Source: Branchiostoma belcheri (taxonomy: Eukaryota > Chordata > Leptocardii > Amphioxiformes > Branchiostomatidae). Taken from it: 64,000 nucleotides of DNA. Location of the stretch: positions 1,715,138-1,779,137 of the forward strand of contig NW_017804087.1 in NCBI RefSeq assembly GCF_001625305.1. Reading direction: 5' to 3'. Positions 1 through 13,600 of the stretch are shown in pieces. Both the position numbers and the translations under genes were made by a program. The notes beneath the pieces are model-generated. The model was not told where the DNA came from. It ran no database searches and saw only the letters and a list, made by a program, of their open reading frames with translations. Every line of letters begins with the position of its first letter. Positions within the stretch are counted from its first letter, which is position 1.

Positions 1-44
1 TCCACTGCAGGAAACTCATTTTTCAGTCTCATATAGATAAAAGT

Positions 45-386
45 TAGCCTGGGTGTCAGACCTTGCCAGGGCCAGTCTACAGGCTAGCTCCATGGCTAGC
101 CTGGGTTCCAGACTGTTGCCAGGGTAGCTCCTTGGCCCCATGGCTAGCCTGGGTTCCAGACTGTCGCTAGGGTCAGTGTACAGGCTAGCTCCTTGGTAAC
201 ATGACTAGGCTGGGTGTCAGACTGTTGTCATGACCAGTATGCAGGCTAGCTCCCCGTCCTCATGGGTAGCCTGGGTGCCAGACTTTGCCAAGGTCAGTGT
301 ACAAGGTAGCTCCACGGCTCCATGGCTAGCCTGGAGGCCAGACTATTATCAGGGTCAGTATACAGGCCAGCTCCATGGCCAACATG
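45..386. repeat. Degenerate ~60-bp tandem repeat, about 6 units
   Basis: Units starting TAGCCTGGGTNCCAGACT are seen at 45, 97, 145, 206, 267 and 327, with spacings of 48-61 bp. Each is followed by CAGGCTAGCTCC-like sequence. The two first units are shorter, as in a decaying minisatellite. Confidence 0.9.
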
Positions 387-929
387 ACCCCAAGGAAATT
401 TATCATAGACTGTCCTCAGTTAAACCTGGCGAGAGATAATAAATTAGACCATGGGATCCAACTCTGGGATCGGGGCTTGTGGCTTCCCCCGGCCGAAGAG
501 AGTACCGTGTCGCGCCGGAGTCTGGCATTCAGACTCTTCGGGTCCGTAGAAGATCCCCGCCGTCCAGTCAACTTGGCTCCCCGGTAGATTTTGCACGACG
601 AGATTTTAATTAATATTTCAGCACGTCAATCAAAGACCTGCAGTGCAAAACTCCTACATGGCGTACCCCTACCACGAAGCCTAGTTAGAGACAAGATATT
701 TGATAACTCGCTCAACTAATAGAACTATGTTTTGTGTGTTTTGTTGTCTCTTAAATCATGATTTTGCATTGTGCATCATTTTCTAATTGTAAAATCATGG
801 ACCACACGAATCCATGATTTTATTAAAGCAAAACAGGGTTATCTTTATGGTTGAATTATCAAATAATCTAGATGTACTTCTATGCGCTTAAGTCCAATTT
901 TAATCGACTGTCTCGCGTAACTTAAGGGG
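387..929. other. No feature seen
   Basis: Unique-looking, moderately AT-rich sequence. I see no convincing gene, RNA or repeat boundary here. Confidence 0.5.
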
Positions 930-1580
930 GAGGGGGCTAGCACTTGGCGAGCGATTTTGGATTTGTTTTGAATGAAAGATTAGGCATATGTAGTGTGGCC
1001 GGAGAGTCTCTTCCCCCTACCCGGGATAATTGGCACTGTGAAGTCCCGCGCACGTCATACCTTATCGCGGCCCGCCGCTGCACAGAGCCGGTCTCTGCGT
1101 GGTTAAAATCTCGCGGCGAGCAAAATTACTCCTCCAGAACCGAAGGTGCGTAATGCATAAAGAACGCGTGGTGGGCGACTGAACACCCCCAACGATAAAG
1201 AGCTCACGTTTCTCAGTAACGAAGACAATAGATGCGTGTTTTTTTCTTCTCGACTTCTGCACGATTTGGACTGTTTTTGACTGCAGTGTACCGCCCCACC
1301 CCTCCCCAAAGATACGATCGCCTACCGACTGGTAGAATGTAGTGCAAGGGTGGAGGGATACAGGTGTAACAGGTTGTAACAGGGCACGGTGAGGTCGCAG
1401 TGCTGTATCTCGCCGCCCGTACGTGTATACCGTAGCTCCGCTGACTACCGGAGTCCTCCGAGAGATCGGCACCGTATCGACTGTCAAATCTCCTCGGGGT
1501 TAGGCACGCGGGAAACGCCGGGACAGGGATTTGACCATATGGCTTCGTGGTGTCGGTAAATTGCTCCAAGTTTTCTTACC
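930..1580 (+). promoter_or_regulatory. PDE1: CpG-rich putative promoter and 5' UTR of the PDE1 gene
   Basis: From about 1010 to 1560 the sequence is visibly richer in C+G and CpG than its surroundings (for example CGCGGCCCGCCGCTG near 1066 and several TCGC/CGCG steps to 1500). It ends directly at the exon 1 start codon. No clear TATA box or initiator can be picked by eye, so the transcription start is not placed. Transcript 5' ends would settle it. Confidence 0.45.
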
Positions 1581-1662
1581 ATGTCAGCCCAGAAGGCTGC
1601 ACGGGAACTGAAGAAGTGTAAGAGTGCCACTTTCCACATTGACGGATGCAGTTATGTGATAG
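1581..1662 (+). CDS. PDE1: PDE1 coding exon 1 (start codon)
   Basis: It encodes 27 residues, starting MSAQKAARELKKCKSATF, plus one base of the next codon. The ATG has A at -3 and an in-frame TAA at 1557-1559, so the frame cannot extend upstream. The exon ends at a strong donor, ATAG|GTAAGT. The single leftover G completes exactly the two-base start of exon 2 (G|TG, valine). I do not recognise a named motif. The segment is Lys/Arg-rich and could be an isoform-specific N-terminus. A different first exon further upstream or elsewhere in intron 1 cannot be excluded. Confidence 0.65.
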
Positions 1663-4600
1663 GTAAGTCCTTTCCCTTTTACCTTAACAAAAAGCACGGT
1701 GTCAAGTTTACACAAAGTAGAATGATACAAAAACAACGCATTCACACGTCCATTACGTTGCGTTGGGTTAGATGTCACCGTCCTAGGACAAGCCATTATG
1801 GCACGATTGGGGTTTAAGACCCGGACTATCTTCCTCACTGTTAGCGAAATTAACCCTCTTTACATACGCTTTACCGTTGTTTAGCACGCTGATAGAATAT
1901 GGAACCTAGATTAAATGTGTCGTGTGACCTTGCTCGTTTGAAGGGAGACTCACACAGAAATCAGGTAATGAAAATATGGTGCGCTGGCTGGGAACAAGGT
2001 TTGGTAATATGGGGTCATAACAACGCTTCCGTGTCAGCTACATCCGTAAACAATGTTGTATCGTGCAAAACAAGTGACGTAGAAAATTATGGAGAACGCC
2101 TGCACCATATTGGTGTAAAATCACTGCGATTTTAGCGTTGTGTGGTGCGCGGCTACAGAAGCTCAGTCTTTGAAATTCATCGCGCCAGCACGTCAAAGCT
2201 TGAAGAGGGAATGCGCTGCACATATATCCTAGAAGTTCGCACGCGAACTGTGCTGGGGAAAATGTAGCGAGTTGGAGGAAAGGTCATATGGCGGACCTAC
2301 GTGTTTGTTTCTCCGGTTGACTGTTGTATCATCACACGAGGGTTTCGCCGTGGAATGTCCCGTGTTTACCAAACTTAACCCACCCCCCTCTAACACCAAA
2401 TCTTGCGTGAGAGTAAGGAGAGGGGGGGGGGTGTCGGCTACTCTTATCAGTTTGAAACCCACCAGGCCTCTTATAGATACGTATAACATACTCTCCAAGC
2501 AGAGGTTTTAAGGCTTTGGCGTGTTTTGATCCGGCTCCTTTTTTTTGTATTGGTATTTTTTACGCAAGCATAACAGGTGGCAAATGGCAAATGGTAACTG
2601 TCATGCAAATGGTTGTTGCCTGTCCATTTTGATACTGTCTTTGCAGCCAACAAAAATCTGCTTGCAAATTTAGTTTAAATCTGTCATACTAGAAGCAAGT
2701 AAGCAAGGACCGTACAATGTTCTGATTGTTTCGTATCTCTTTGCTAAAGACTTCCCTTGTATTTTATAACAGTACTGCAATACAGGTTTATCTGATACTA
2801 TGGTTTCGCTAAAGCCTTTATATCGTCTACACAATCGGGGATCGTTCAGAAATATCAATGTGTGCAATTTTTTTTCACGTGAGGGAAAACGATATCCAGT
2901 TTGAATAAAAATGCTTGAAGTAATTGTCTGCATTTTTTAGAGTGAATACTCCCGTACGAGGGAATTGTGTATTCAATAACGGTACATTCTGAATATCACA
3001 GTGAAGCTTCATTTTGGATTTTTAATTTCTTCTCCGCCTGTTACAGACGTATAAGCTAGGATACTGGTAAGGGGGTGGTACGTTTGATATCGTAAATGGT
3101 AGGGGGAACAGTTTTTAAAGGCACTCAATGCAATATCAGGACGACAAAAACAAAAATTATTCTGGATAAGAAAATCTTATATTTACTGCAATTTCTTAGC
3201 ACGTTTTCATCATTATTTCATACTTGAAACGTTTTAAATAGCCCCAAAACAAGCTAAACGAGGAGTCTTTATTTTGGGGTACCACCAATAAATAATTAGA
3301 ATCAGACTATGATACAAAACAAGCAACCGTTTCCTGTCAGCAACATTACATTTTTGCCTCACAGATTTTAGTATGCTATGGGATAGGGTTGATTCAACTT
3401 ACTAAATTAAAATAATGACCAGAAAATTGACTTTGAAAATCCAATTTTAATGTCCTGAAGTTATATTAAATGGATTTTATGTAGACAGAAATTTAACGAA
3501 AAACTTTATATGTAATAATGTACAGTAGCATTCTTTCTTTACTATACATCGATACCGCCAAGCAATTAAGCTTTGTCGTCAATTTCAGTTCTGTCATGAC
3601 GTCATAACCAAACGGTACATGCTATCTTTCTGAAGAAGTGGTCATTTGTCACCATGTCATCATGCATTCAAGTCCCTAACCCCATAGGGACAATTTCTGT
3701 TCGAACTAAAATACCAACACAACAATAGCCTGGCTTCTAACATTGTTTAAAAAACATTTTCGTAAAGGGTCAAATTGTTTTGTTTTTTTGTACTGTTGCG
3801 TTTAAAGAAGTAAGCCGCGTTGGTACAATGCTTGAAAATAAGGTCATTATTTCAGTGCCATTGTGATAGCTTTTACCAGGCTCGAAAGAGTGAAAAATGG
3901 CCGAATGAAACTATAGCGCGAAGAGGCAAGCATCTCGAAACACACACACAAACACAGACAGACACGCCAAAAACAATACCTCCATTTTTCAAAGGTCTGT
4001 CTGGATGCAATGTTTCAACGGAAGCAAACTCTGGCAAAAGAGACTTGATTATAGATAATCAATGGTCTTGTCTTTTTCTTTCACCCCATTTGCTTGTTAT
4101 CTTAACCCTATCTCTCACTCACTCACCCTATCGTCTGAATCGTTATCTCCAGCTGTTGTTATCTGTGTGTTGCTGTGACCCAATTCTGAACGTCTTATAG
4201 AGCTCTGTAGCAACAGCAGGTCGTATGGGGAGGGGGCAGTACTAGAAGGGGGAGGGGAGGGGGGAAGTGGTTTATCTACTATTGTATCCTATTGTATCAA
4301 TAACAGTGATTCTACTTCTACGCCTGAATTGGTTAATAGGGTTTTGGGCCAGGCACGGTTTTGGATTCTTGTGGACTATCCAGAACAATCCCTGTGCATG
4401 ATTCGTAAAGATTTAACATTAAAAGTTTTACTGGTAAAATTTGACAGCTTTGTATTACAGCTTTTTACCCTCTCTTGGGACAGATAATACACACCACTGT
4501 AAAAGAAATCACTACCATACAAATACATTACAAATACGATCCGTTAAAAACGCTATCAAAATCGATGCCTATACCCTTCGAGGGTTTTAAATTAAGATCA

Positions 4601-7600
4601 CAAATGAGTGCAGAAGGTGATTAGTGTGGAATTTCTGCGTCCTTTTGATACAGTTTCATTAGCAAATTGCTCTTTGGTGTAATTGAAAGAGGGGCTAAAT
4701 TGTATCTGGTGCTCTATGGTAATCGCATTAAGGGCCACTAATGGGTTACGGACTCTTACGTAGTACGGTTTATTTCGGTCATTAGACGTCACCGGCTCTT
4801 ATCGTAAAGAGATTGTCTGTTAAGTAACAGTGTCACAAATCCTGTTGGTGCTTCAGTGTGAGGTTGTTTTACAACTGTTTTCGCGTGTATTGAATGAATG
4901 AATGTCTTTATTTCAGGTATTTCACCCATAGGAATCAACGGTACAAACATAGAAACACAAACTATACATACAGCATATTATATACATTAAAAAAAAAAGG
5001 AATTTCTGTACTGACAGTCTGACATCAGAAGACATTGTATTATGCTGTTGTCGGTTTTGTTTAGCCTATCAAGAAAGGAGTAGCATAATTTTCTGCGTCT
5101 GGCATCAAATGTGTCAGTAGTATGGTGAACAAACATAGTACTTGCACTGTACACTATAGAGTTACAATGTGAATGTCACGGCCGCTATAGGCCTTGGTCA
5201 CACTCGTACGATTGTCGTGCGATCGCAAACTAAGGGTATTTTGGGATAGTCGTGCATGTATATATGTGTCAAACAAAAAAAGTTCATTTGTCTAGAATTT
5301 TACCGAAGAGACTGCATTTCGGTAAAGTTCTAGACACAGTCTGGTTGAATATCTTACGAAAATCGCAAGACGATCTTCCGACAGACGTACAATTTGAATA
5401 GACGTCTTTTCTGTGTCATTCATTTTTCCATTGCTACACAACATTACAGTGCTAGTCTTTACCCCAGACGACCGTTTAACAATGTTAACTTTGCAATAAA
5501 TTATACGGAGATAAAAACGACGTGGCAATCTTAAGTAATTGGGCATAAATACCGACTTATGTTTGCAGTAGCGACCTATAAAACGATTTGCTATGTCAAG
5601 CACAGGAAGTCCAAAAGGTTAGTCTCTTAAACGTAGACGTCAAGTCTTGTTTATTTTGGTCGTACAAGGTGTTAAGTCTCGGAACTTTGTCTGAGTGGCA
5701 GTGACAGCACTAGCTAGTCGCTTACGAAACGTGGTCACAGTGATGTATTGCAGTCGTAATAACTGCTAAGATTGATTGGTAAAGGGTTAATGCCCCGCCC
5801 CGAGGTGTATATGGTGAGATAATCCCTGGTCAGGTGCGATAACCACCGAATAAACCACCAAGTGAGCGTAGCGAATGGAGCCTTCTGATTGGTCGACGCC
5901 TTCTGGCTATATGATAATATATGTTCAATTCGAGTTGATTTATGTTAGGGCCTGGTCATGTTCATCGTCGTACGATCGAAAACCGAAGGCATTTATGGTC
6001 TTAAGACATTCGTGGACTTGTCGTACAATATTCAGCTGTCTATAATATGCTAAAAGAAGGCTGCCTTACTTAGAGAATACTGTCAGCGCTTGGTTCTGTC
6101 ACAGTGTGCTTGAAAATTAATTAGACGACATCAAAAACGCACGTTGGCCTGCAAAGTATGTAGCCTCGCCTAATCTGTACAACTATACTTTACAGTGTCA
6201 CAATTTATGTATTTAAAGCATTCGTATCCCTTATGTCATGACACTGGACAAAGCTGGTATTATAACTACATATGTTCAAACATCTACAACCCTGTCAATC
6301 AACTAAAACCCTATCTCCACCTACTCACTTCCAATCCTAGTTGCTTAGGACAAGATGCATAAAAACCTTCAACCAGCGCCACCCAAAACAATACTCCCGT
6401 CCCTGAAGTAACAACGTAGGATGATAGTCTATATAGACAGCTAGTAAACTAAAATAGATGTAGAAGAACTAGTATACTAAGTACAAAATTGATAAGAGTA
6501 TTACATGTAGGTACCACACAGTGCACAGACACGCGTACGCGCAGAATTTCATGCCATTAATACACACAGCGCAGTTAGCACGCCATAACATGTACAAATC
6601 GGTATTCCAGACCAGGGCTCCACCGAGAGTGAAATTCTCCTATCAGGAAATCGTTTTGAAATGACATTTGCCGTTACAGTTTGAATCCCGTGATGGGCCG
6701 AGTCACATGAATCGACGTGTCTGATAGGCCGTGACAGATTTTACACACATACAGTCAAGCTTGGTTTGTTTAAACACATTCACAATAATATTCAGATCTT
6801 CTTGGTCTATAATTCTATAGCTGTAGGAGTGTGGATATGATGATAAATAAAATGATGATGAAAATAATAATGATAATTATAATAAAATAAAGTATGATTG
6901 GTATACGCAAGGATTTTGACAATGGTGGATCCTATATACTAACTAAAGGACTAGCCTGCTGTTATTATGTATATACTGTCCATGTATTTTCTCACTGACG
7001 ACATAGAGTAGGATATTGAAAACAGGAAATGAGCTAACCTTTTTTGGGGCCTCTCGAGGACCTTTGACCTAATTTCCTATTTTCTTGACCACAGTCATAC
7101 ACTAAGAAAGAATTGTATAATCTCGTATGGTACTATAGAATTCGTAGCTTGAGGCTAGAGCTGTTTTTGTTTTGTTTAGATGGGAATTTTTAAAAATAAT
7201 ATTATTATACGGAAACAACCAAACACACACAAACAGTACAGATAGCAAGTTTCTGCACAGTAACAATAACACCAAGACGCCATATTTAATTTACATATTT
7301 GGTAAAGAAGTAATATCGCTGAGTGAATCTATTTTACAATTTGCATCGTGCCCCAATAGCAGCCGCGACACTTGACGCAAAATTAGCCTCCTATCATGTC
7401 ACCTAGGTAACCTACCAGGCAACTTTTACGTCAGTTGGTCGGTAGCCTGTTGACATGGCTTCAAATCAGAGCAGCCTTCAAAGGAAAAAAACACCATACA
7501 AGCGATACGGACGGATACAAATGAACGATAATACAGTACAACTAGTAGTAAAAGTTCCATTTGCGAGAGTGCAGCGTCCCTGTCTTTTATAACTACAAAT

Positions 7601-10600
7601 GTATCAGAGGCAGTCAGACGAGTAAACCACTAAGAGGATGAAATAGAGGAAAGCAATAAGCGGTCCATTGGTAGAGTCTACGTAATAAGGCCACAGCAAG
7701 TAATTTTCATGGATGACATCCAGGCGCGCATTGATTTTATTTTGTTTCCAAAACAACAACAACAACAAAAAATGACCATACTGCAGATAGAACAAAGCAT
7801 CTGCAAATTTAGCAAATATATACCGTAAATTGCCTATGATATAATAGGCAAACGATAATAGGCAAACGATACTATACTGTTGTCGTAGAATGCCAAAATT
7901 CAATCAATCAATTTCAAATGGAAAGAAGAGAATGAGAAGAAATACAAATGAAGAGTGCATCATTCGCCATACCATACTCTGTGTGTTAAGTCATTTGTTC
8001 AAACTTCATGATCACATAGATTTGTTTGTTTTGATTATGTTTTGTTGCCACAATTATTCTTGTTTAACAAGGCTTAAAACTAAAAGATGTAGCAATATTG
8101 TTTCTTTTTTGGCATGCTTTGTTTTTTTGCGCATTAAATTTGAAGTCTGCGAAGGATGTCATCCATGAAATTTATTTTATGTGGCCTAAGTGAGAAACCA
8201 TGCTAAACGCCGAATTCTGTAATAGATTCTTCCATGCCTTATCCCTCAATTTCACGGCTATTTCTAATGATGCATTGCAACGGCACAACCACACACCATC
8301 CGTAACGTAAAAGAGGCAAAGTGGTTCCTTGATAATCTTCAAAAGACGTCATCGCTAATACAACGTATACAGCCGACCGCTCGAGTGTATACCGCGAGTT
8401 TACGGTATAATTAGATACATATATGCATGTAGCGTAGGCAATGTTGTTGTGTGCGAAAGCAGTTGCTATTTTAATTAGAATGCTAAAATACCAAGAGCAA
8501 TGCAATCTTTATCGACACAACAAAAATTACAGCGACTTTGGTAAGGTTTAATACAACTATAGATGCATACAAACAAGTGGATACAAATGTATTAACCCAC
8601 GTATACGTATATTGATTCATCAATATATTGAGTGTGACGTACATGTATATCACTTCTACTACTAGTTGTTTGACACGTATGTAAGGGAATATAATACATG
8701 GCATGTTTATGCCCTGAATACAAAGATAAGAGTTTTTAGATTCCTAATACAGTAGTGCAATATTGAAATATAAATGGCATTACGTGTGGTACATAGCAAT
8801 TGCTGGATATGGGCTTAACCATCCGTTATTATTTAGCAAAAAGAAAAGAACAAGAAATAGGTCCGGATATTTATTTGAAAAAAAAAAAAACAGATCTAGA
8901 GATAGTCTGACTTATTTTCAAAAGTCCTAGACCTTGTCCTCACTCGCCCTAAGTAGGCACTAGTGTGTGGGTGGACTCGCTTCCTCCCAACTTGACCTTG
9001 AGGTCAATCTTTGGTCTCTGCGGTAACCAAATCTCCCCCCTTCCTGACGCTCTACTGTATCAAACTACAAACTACAAACTAAATAAGCATAAGAAACAGA
9101 CAGCCTCATAGTTTTCTTTTGAAGAGATAACAGCAAAGAGACCAGTCTCTGTTATTATTTTCTATCACAACGCCGATATATCCTTTTATCTAATATGGTA
9201 TCTCCTGTGTTGTTTCCATGTTCCAACCTTTGTTTCTGGAATGAAATCCATGGATGAAAAATCACAATAGACAGAGCGTTATTGCACGACAATTGGGCAA
9301 GAAATATTGAACGTTGTACAAAATAGGAGGTATAGAATCAAACTTGACATCCTAGTTACTAAAATCAGGGCTACTGTAATATCCGGCGTGGAAAATCGGG
9401 TTTCGGTATTTTCTAATAACAAAACAGTCTTTTATATATGTACCCACTTTTGTATCGTGTGAGTTATTGCATGTTAAGTTATATTCAAATCTGTCTGTAG
9501 CATTGAGTCTCTTGAAATGTGTTGTACTTGATAGCTTGTTACGCGAAACAGTGAAACATCATATCTAGAGCAATCCATGACAAACTGATTTCAGACTAAA
9601 ACTGCGTTCATCAAGCTCTCTCTTGGTCCCATGCGTAAACGCCGTGCCATAAATATGATCTAGGACAAAAGGAGGGCGGTCCGCCCTTGTATTAAACATG
9701 ATTATCGACTGGGTTGCGAGAGGTGACCCAAAAACTGACAGACAGACGAGATTACGTCTGTATGCTCCGGGAATTTGTGGCGGCAATATGCATCATACTC
9801 AGCTATGTCGTTACATTTTCCAGGACGAACATATCTATAGAGAGCCACATGTGAGGGTCATTAGTTTTTTGTTTGAGGAATCTGTTCTTTTTGTGACATT
9901 GAAACACAGACTTGACAGTTTGGTGATAATGTTAGAGAGATAAGTTACGGGAATTTGCGGCGGCAATATGCATTTTGCTCAGCGTTGTCGTTCCATTTTC
10001 CAGGACAAGCATATCTATAGAGGGCCAGATGCGAGGGTCATCAGAGGTTTGGGTTGAAGAATCTGCTCTTTCCGTGACATGAAACACAGATTTCACAGTT
10101 ATGTGATAATGTTAGAGAGATAAGTTACGGGAATGTGCGGCGACAATATGCATCTTACTCAGCGATACCGTGCCATTTTCCAGGACAAACATATGTATAG
10201 AGGGCCACATGTGAGGGTCATTAGTTTTTTGTTTGAAGAATCTGCTCTTTGGCATAAAAACACAGATTTGACAGTTACGTGATCATGTTAGAGCGGTAAA
10301 GTTACGGGAATTTGCAGCGGCAATATACATTTGGCTCAGTGATGCCGTTCCATTTTCCAGGACAAGCATATCTATAGAGGGCCAGATGCGAGGGTCATCA
10401 GATGTTTTGGTTGAAGAATCTGCTCTGTCTGTGACATGAAACACAGATTTCACAGTTATGTGATAATGTTAGAGAAATAAGTTACGGGAGTGTGGGGTGG
10501 CAATATGCATCTTACTCAGCGATGTCGTTCCATTTTCCAGGACGAACATATCTTTAGATCTAGAGGGCCAGATGCGAGGGTCATTAGTTTTTTGTTTGAA

Positions 10601-13600
10601 GAATCTGCTCTTTTGTGACACCGAAACACATATTTGACAGTTTAGTGATAGTGTTAGAGAGATAAGTTACGGGAATGTGCGACGGCAACTTGCATTTTAC
10701 TCAGCGATACCGTTTCATTTTCCAGGACAAGCATATCTATAGGGAGTCACATGCTCTTTTGGGGATGTGAAACACAAATTTGACAGTTTGGTGATAACAT
10801 TAGGGAGGGAGACACACATTTTACTACATCAAAGAAGATGATACGTACTGTGGTGCGCAATTCCGTCGGGGTATTCCGGGAATGTCTACATTGAAAGTTT
10901 ACAGTACGTGAAAGCATGAAGACTACTTGACATGGGGCCAATATATTGGGACACTGAAACAGTAACAGAAGACGAAGTTTCGGTACGCAAAAAGGTTACA
11001 CAATTCCCCTTTGATATAGATATGAAATTATTACGAAATTATTTCAAACATCTCTGCACTGAACTCCTGTTGAGAGATTATACATACAGCCTACAATGGG
11101 ATTCCTCGGACACAGCCACTTCTTACGATTTCGCACCGGTATGTACGCACTGCCAGCAAATTAGCTTTCGCTCAAAGCCCGGTGGCAAAATATCAAAGCA
11201 TGCTCCTCTAACCATTAAGCTTAAACCTGCGATGGGCCGGAGACATTTTCATCGCGTCTTTTGTGCAGTGCCGGCGCCACAGAGGATGAGATAAGCATGT
11301 CAAAGAGGTAGCGCGTCCTTCGAGTCAGTATCTAAAGCCCCTGTCAAACATTCATGAATATGTCCTGCCGAACACTAGCCGAACTCCCCCCAACCGTGGT
11401 TAGGAGTTGGTCGGATGTGGTTGGCTAGAGTTCGGCTAATGTTTGGATACGCCAGCCAAATGTTTCAAAATGTTTCAAGCATTCGGGTGTGGACGAGAGG
11501 TTTAGCCATGGTTGGCTGGCATTCGGGAGTAGATCGTAGCGTGGTTGGCAGTGAAATTTGACTCAAATTCAACTCATATTCGTTTTAATTCGTGTGAAAA
11601 GGTGGGCGTGACTTAAACTTGTCGCATTCCTCCCGAACTTCAAACAACCATGGTCGGCTGGTGGTCGGAAAGGTTTAAAATGTGTGACAAAGATTTTTAC
11701 TAAGAAGATGAGCGTGTCGGCACTTGCATGTCTAATTCGCCTTGCCTACTAGAACTTAGGATCTGTTATTAATCAATGAATTTCTGATAGCTGATAGGGC
11801 GTCTGTGTCTTAATTTTCTTTGACATATATTCTTAAGAAATGACAGTATGTGCATATGTCCGCTTGCCAAGGTCAGGAAAAAAATGCAAGGGCATTGTGC
11901 AGTACTTTACACGCGTAAGACGTTAATTGCGTTCCGAAATGTCGCTTAAGCCTGTCTGCTGCCTAATTTAGGTAATTGACTCTTTAAGCACCTATGCTTC
12001 ATCTTTAAGCGTTTTCCCGATGGTGTAGATTTTTTTCCTACCGCCAGCAATTATTTAAATCGGCTCTAATTATAGTAATTACGTCAGAAATGTTTAAACT
12101 GCTTTCCAAGTCAGTAATTTGTCCCAGTAGACCTATTAGCAGATAGGCAGATAGTAAAATGTTTGGGACTGCAAGCACAAGTAAGTAAATGTGCAAAGAA
12201 AGTGTTCTACATAAGATTAGTAACTTTGTCTATGATATTTATCTGCTATAAATGAATGAATGAATGTCCTTTATTGTACGTTTATGCTCTAACAAGCTAA
12301 GTACAGGACATGTATGAAACAGGGTCAAAAATTAAAGTGATATCTTACTAAAACTACACAGACTAATATACAGCCTACACACAGGTTCACCTTCTTCTCG
12401 CTTCTTAATATAGCTTTTTAATATGATCATATTGAGCTTATGATACTTGGTCTGTGTAATTTCATAAGGTTATGATATTTTCTGTTCTATCTAGATGTCT
12501 ACAATGGGAAAATACACAAATATAGAGGATATCAGCACAAAGTGACATCTTCAATGTTATCTAAATTACAAAATTGGCAAATTCTTTCCTGCAGTTTGAA
12601 TGTGGTTTTGTCTTCCCTTTACAATGCATTGACGTCATGACCTATATATACATAATTTGCACATGACATCTGTTACCATTTTTAAAATTCTAGTACCATG
12701 TCCCCGAAAATAGTTTCGTCAGGTTGGTAAAATATAGGATATAAGGGTTTTCTTTAAGGTAAGCAAAGTAGGAATATTTGGTTGGGTAAAAGAAAACCCT
12801 TATAATCTAGTTCCACGTGTTATATCATATATCCTTGCCAGTGCTTGAAAATTTCTAACTCATGTGCACTTTTTCTACAGTTTGTAACTTGTCTGCAGTT
12901 CAGTAGTTGTGTCACTGCCAAAGTGCAATAAATACATATTGAGTCTTGGGTCCATGTCCTTGTATCTTGTAAATTTGTGCCAAGAGACCTCACCAGTTTC
13001 GCAGGAGAACTGACACGAGGTTGATTAAAGAAGAGTATGTACGTCACGATGCATCCAAGATGGCGGCCCTCTGACGTCACAGGGCTCCCCTGTGGGCATG
13101 CGCAGGTGCCCTGTGGAGTACGGTTACACGGCGCGGCGCTTTGATGTTAAACACGGGCTGTAATTGCAAACTGGGGAGCCTTTTTACTGCAAATCATTTA
13201 CTTGATTGAGGCTATGGCATGCGCATAAAGAAGACCAATTTATCATGCAAGTGGCTGCTATACTGAGCATTGGTTGCTTCCTTGTTTCTGTCGAGTGTAG
13301 CTTGTACTTCATCATATTTACCACATTTGTGTAAGAAATGGCATAACAGATAACATATAATCACCTGAAAATGCAGATACAATGAAAAAGAAAAACTAGA
13401 GAGGTAACATTTGCAAAGCAAATGCATAATGTTTACCTTCGGACATGGTCTGCTCTGTTAATTCTTACTCAAACACATTCACATACATGCACTACTAGTA
13501 TATGGTGACAGGAGCAGAGCAGACCATGAAATTGCAACATTATGTAACCAAACACCAGTCACCACGGTGACAGACGTCAACAAATCATGTCATTGGTCAG

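Noticed and set aside
1062-1487. 141-codon open frame on the - strand
   Set aside because: Falls in the CpG-rich putative promoter, where stop codons are rare; no domain.
3597-3604. Isolated CRE (TGACGTCA) in intron 1
   Set aside because: A single 8-mer; several occur in the window (also 17932, 60019) and alone they carry little weight.
3820-4200. 126-codon open frame
   Set aside because: Includes a CA-rich dispersed-repeat tail and simple low-complexity segments; no family resemblance.
9766-10810. CRISPR-like array
   Set aside because: Whole ~180-bp units repeat without unique spacers, and the DNA is animal; the same applies to the arrays at 30690 and 44308.
10932-11294. 120-codon open frame
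   Set aside because: No recognisable domain, no supporting splice sites or neighbours; its length is within chance in this much sequence.
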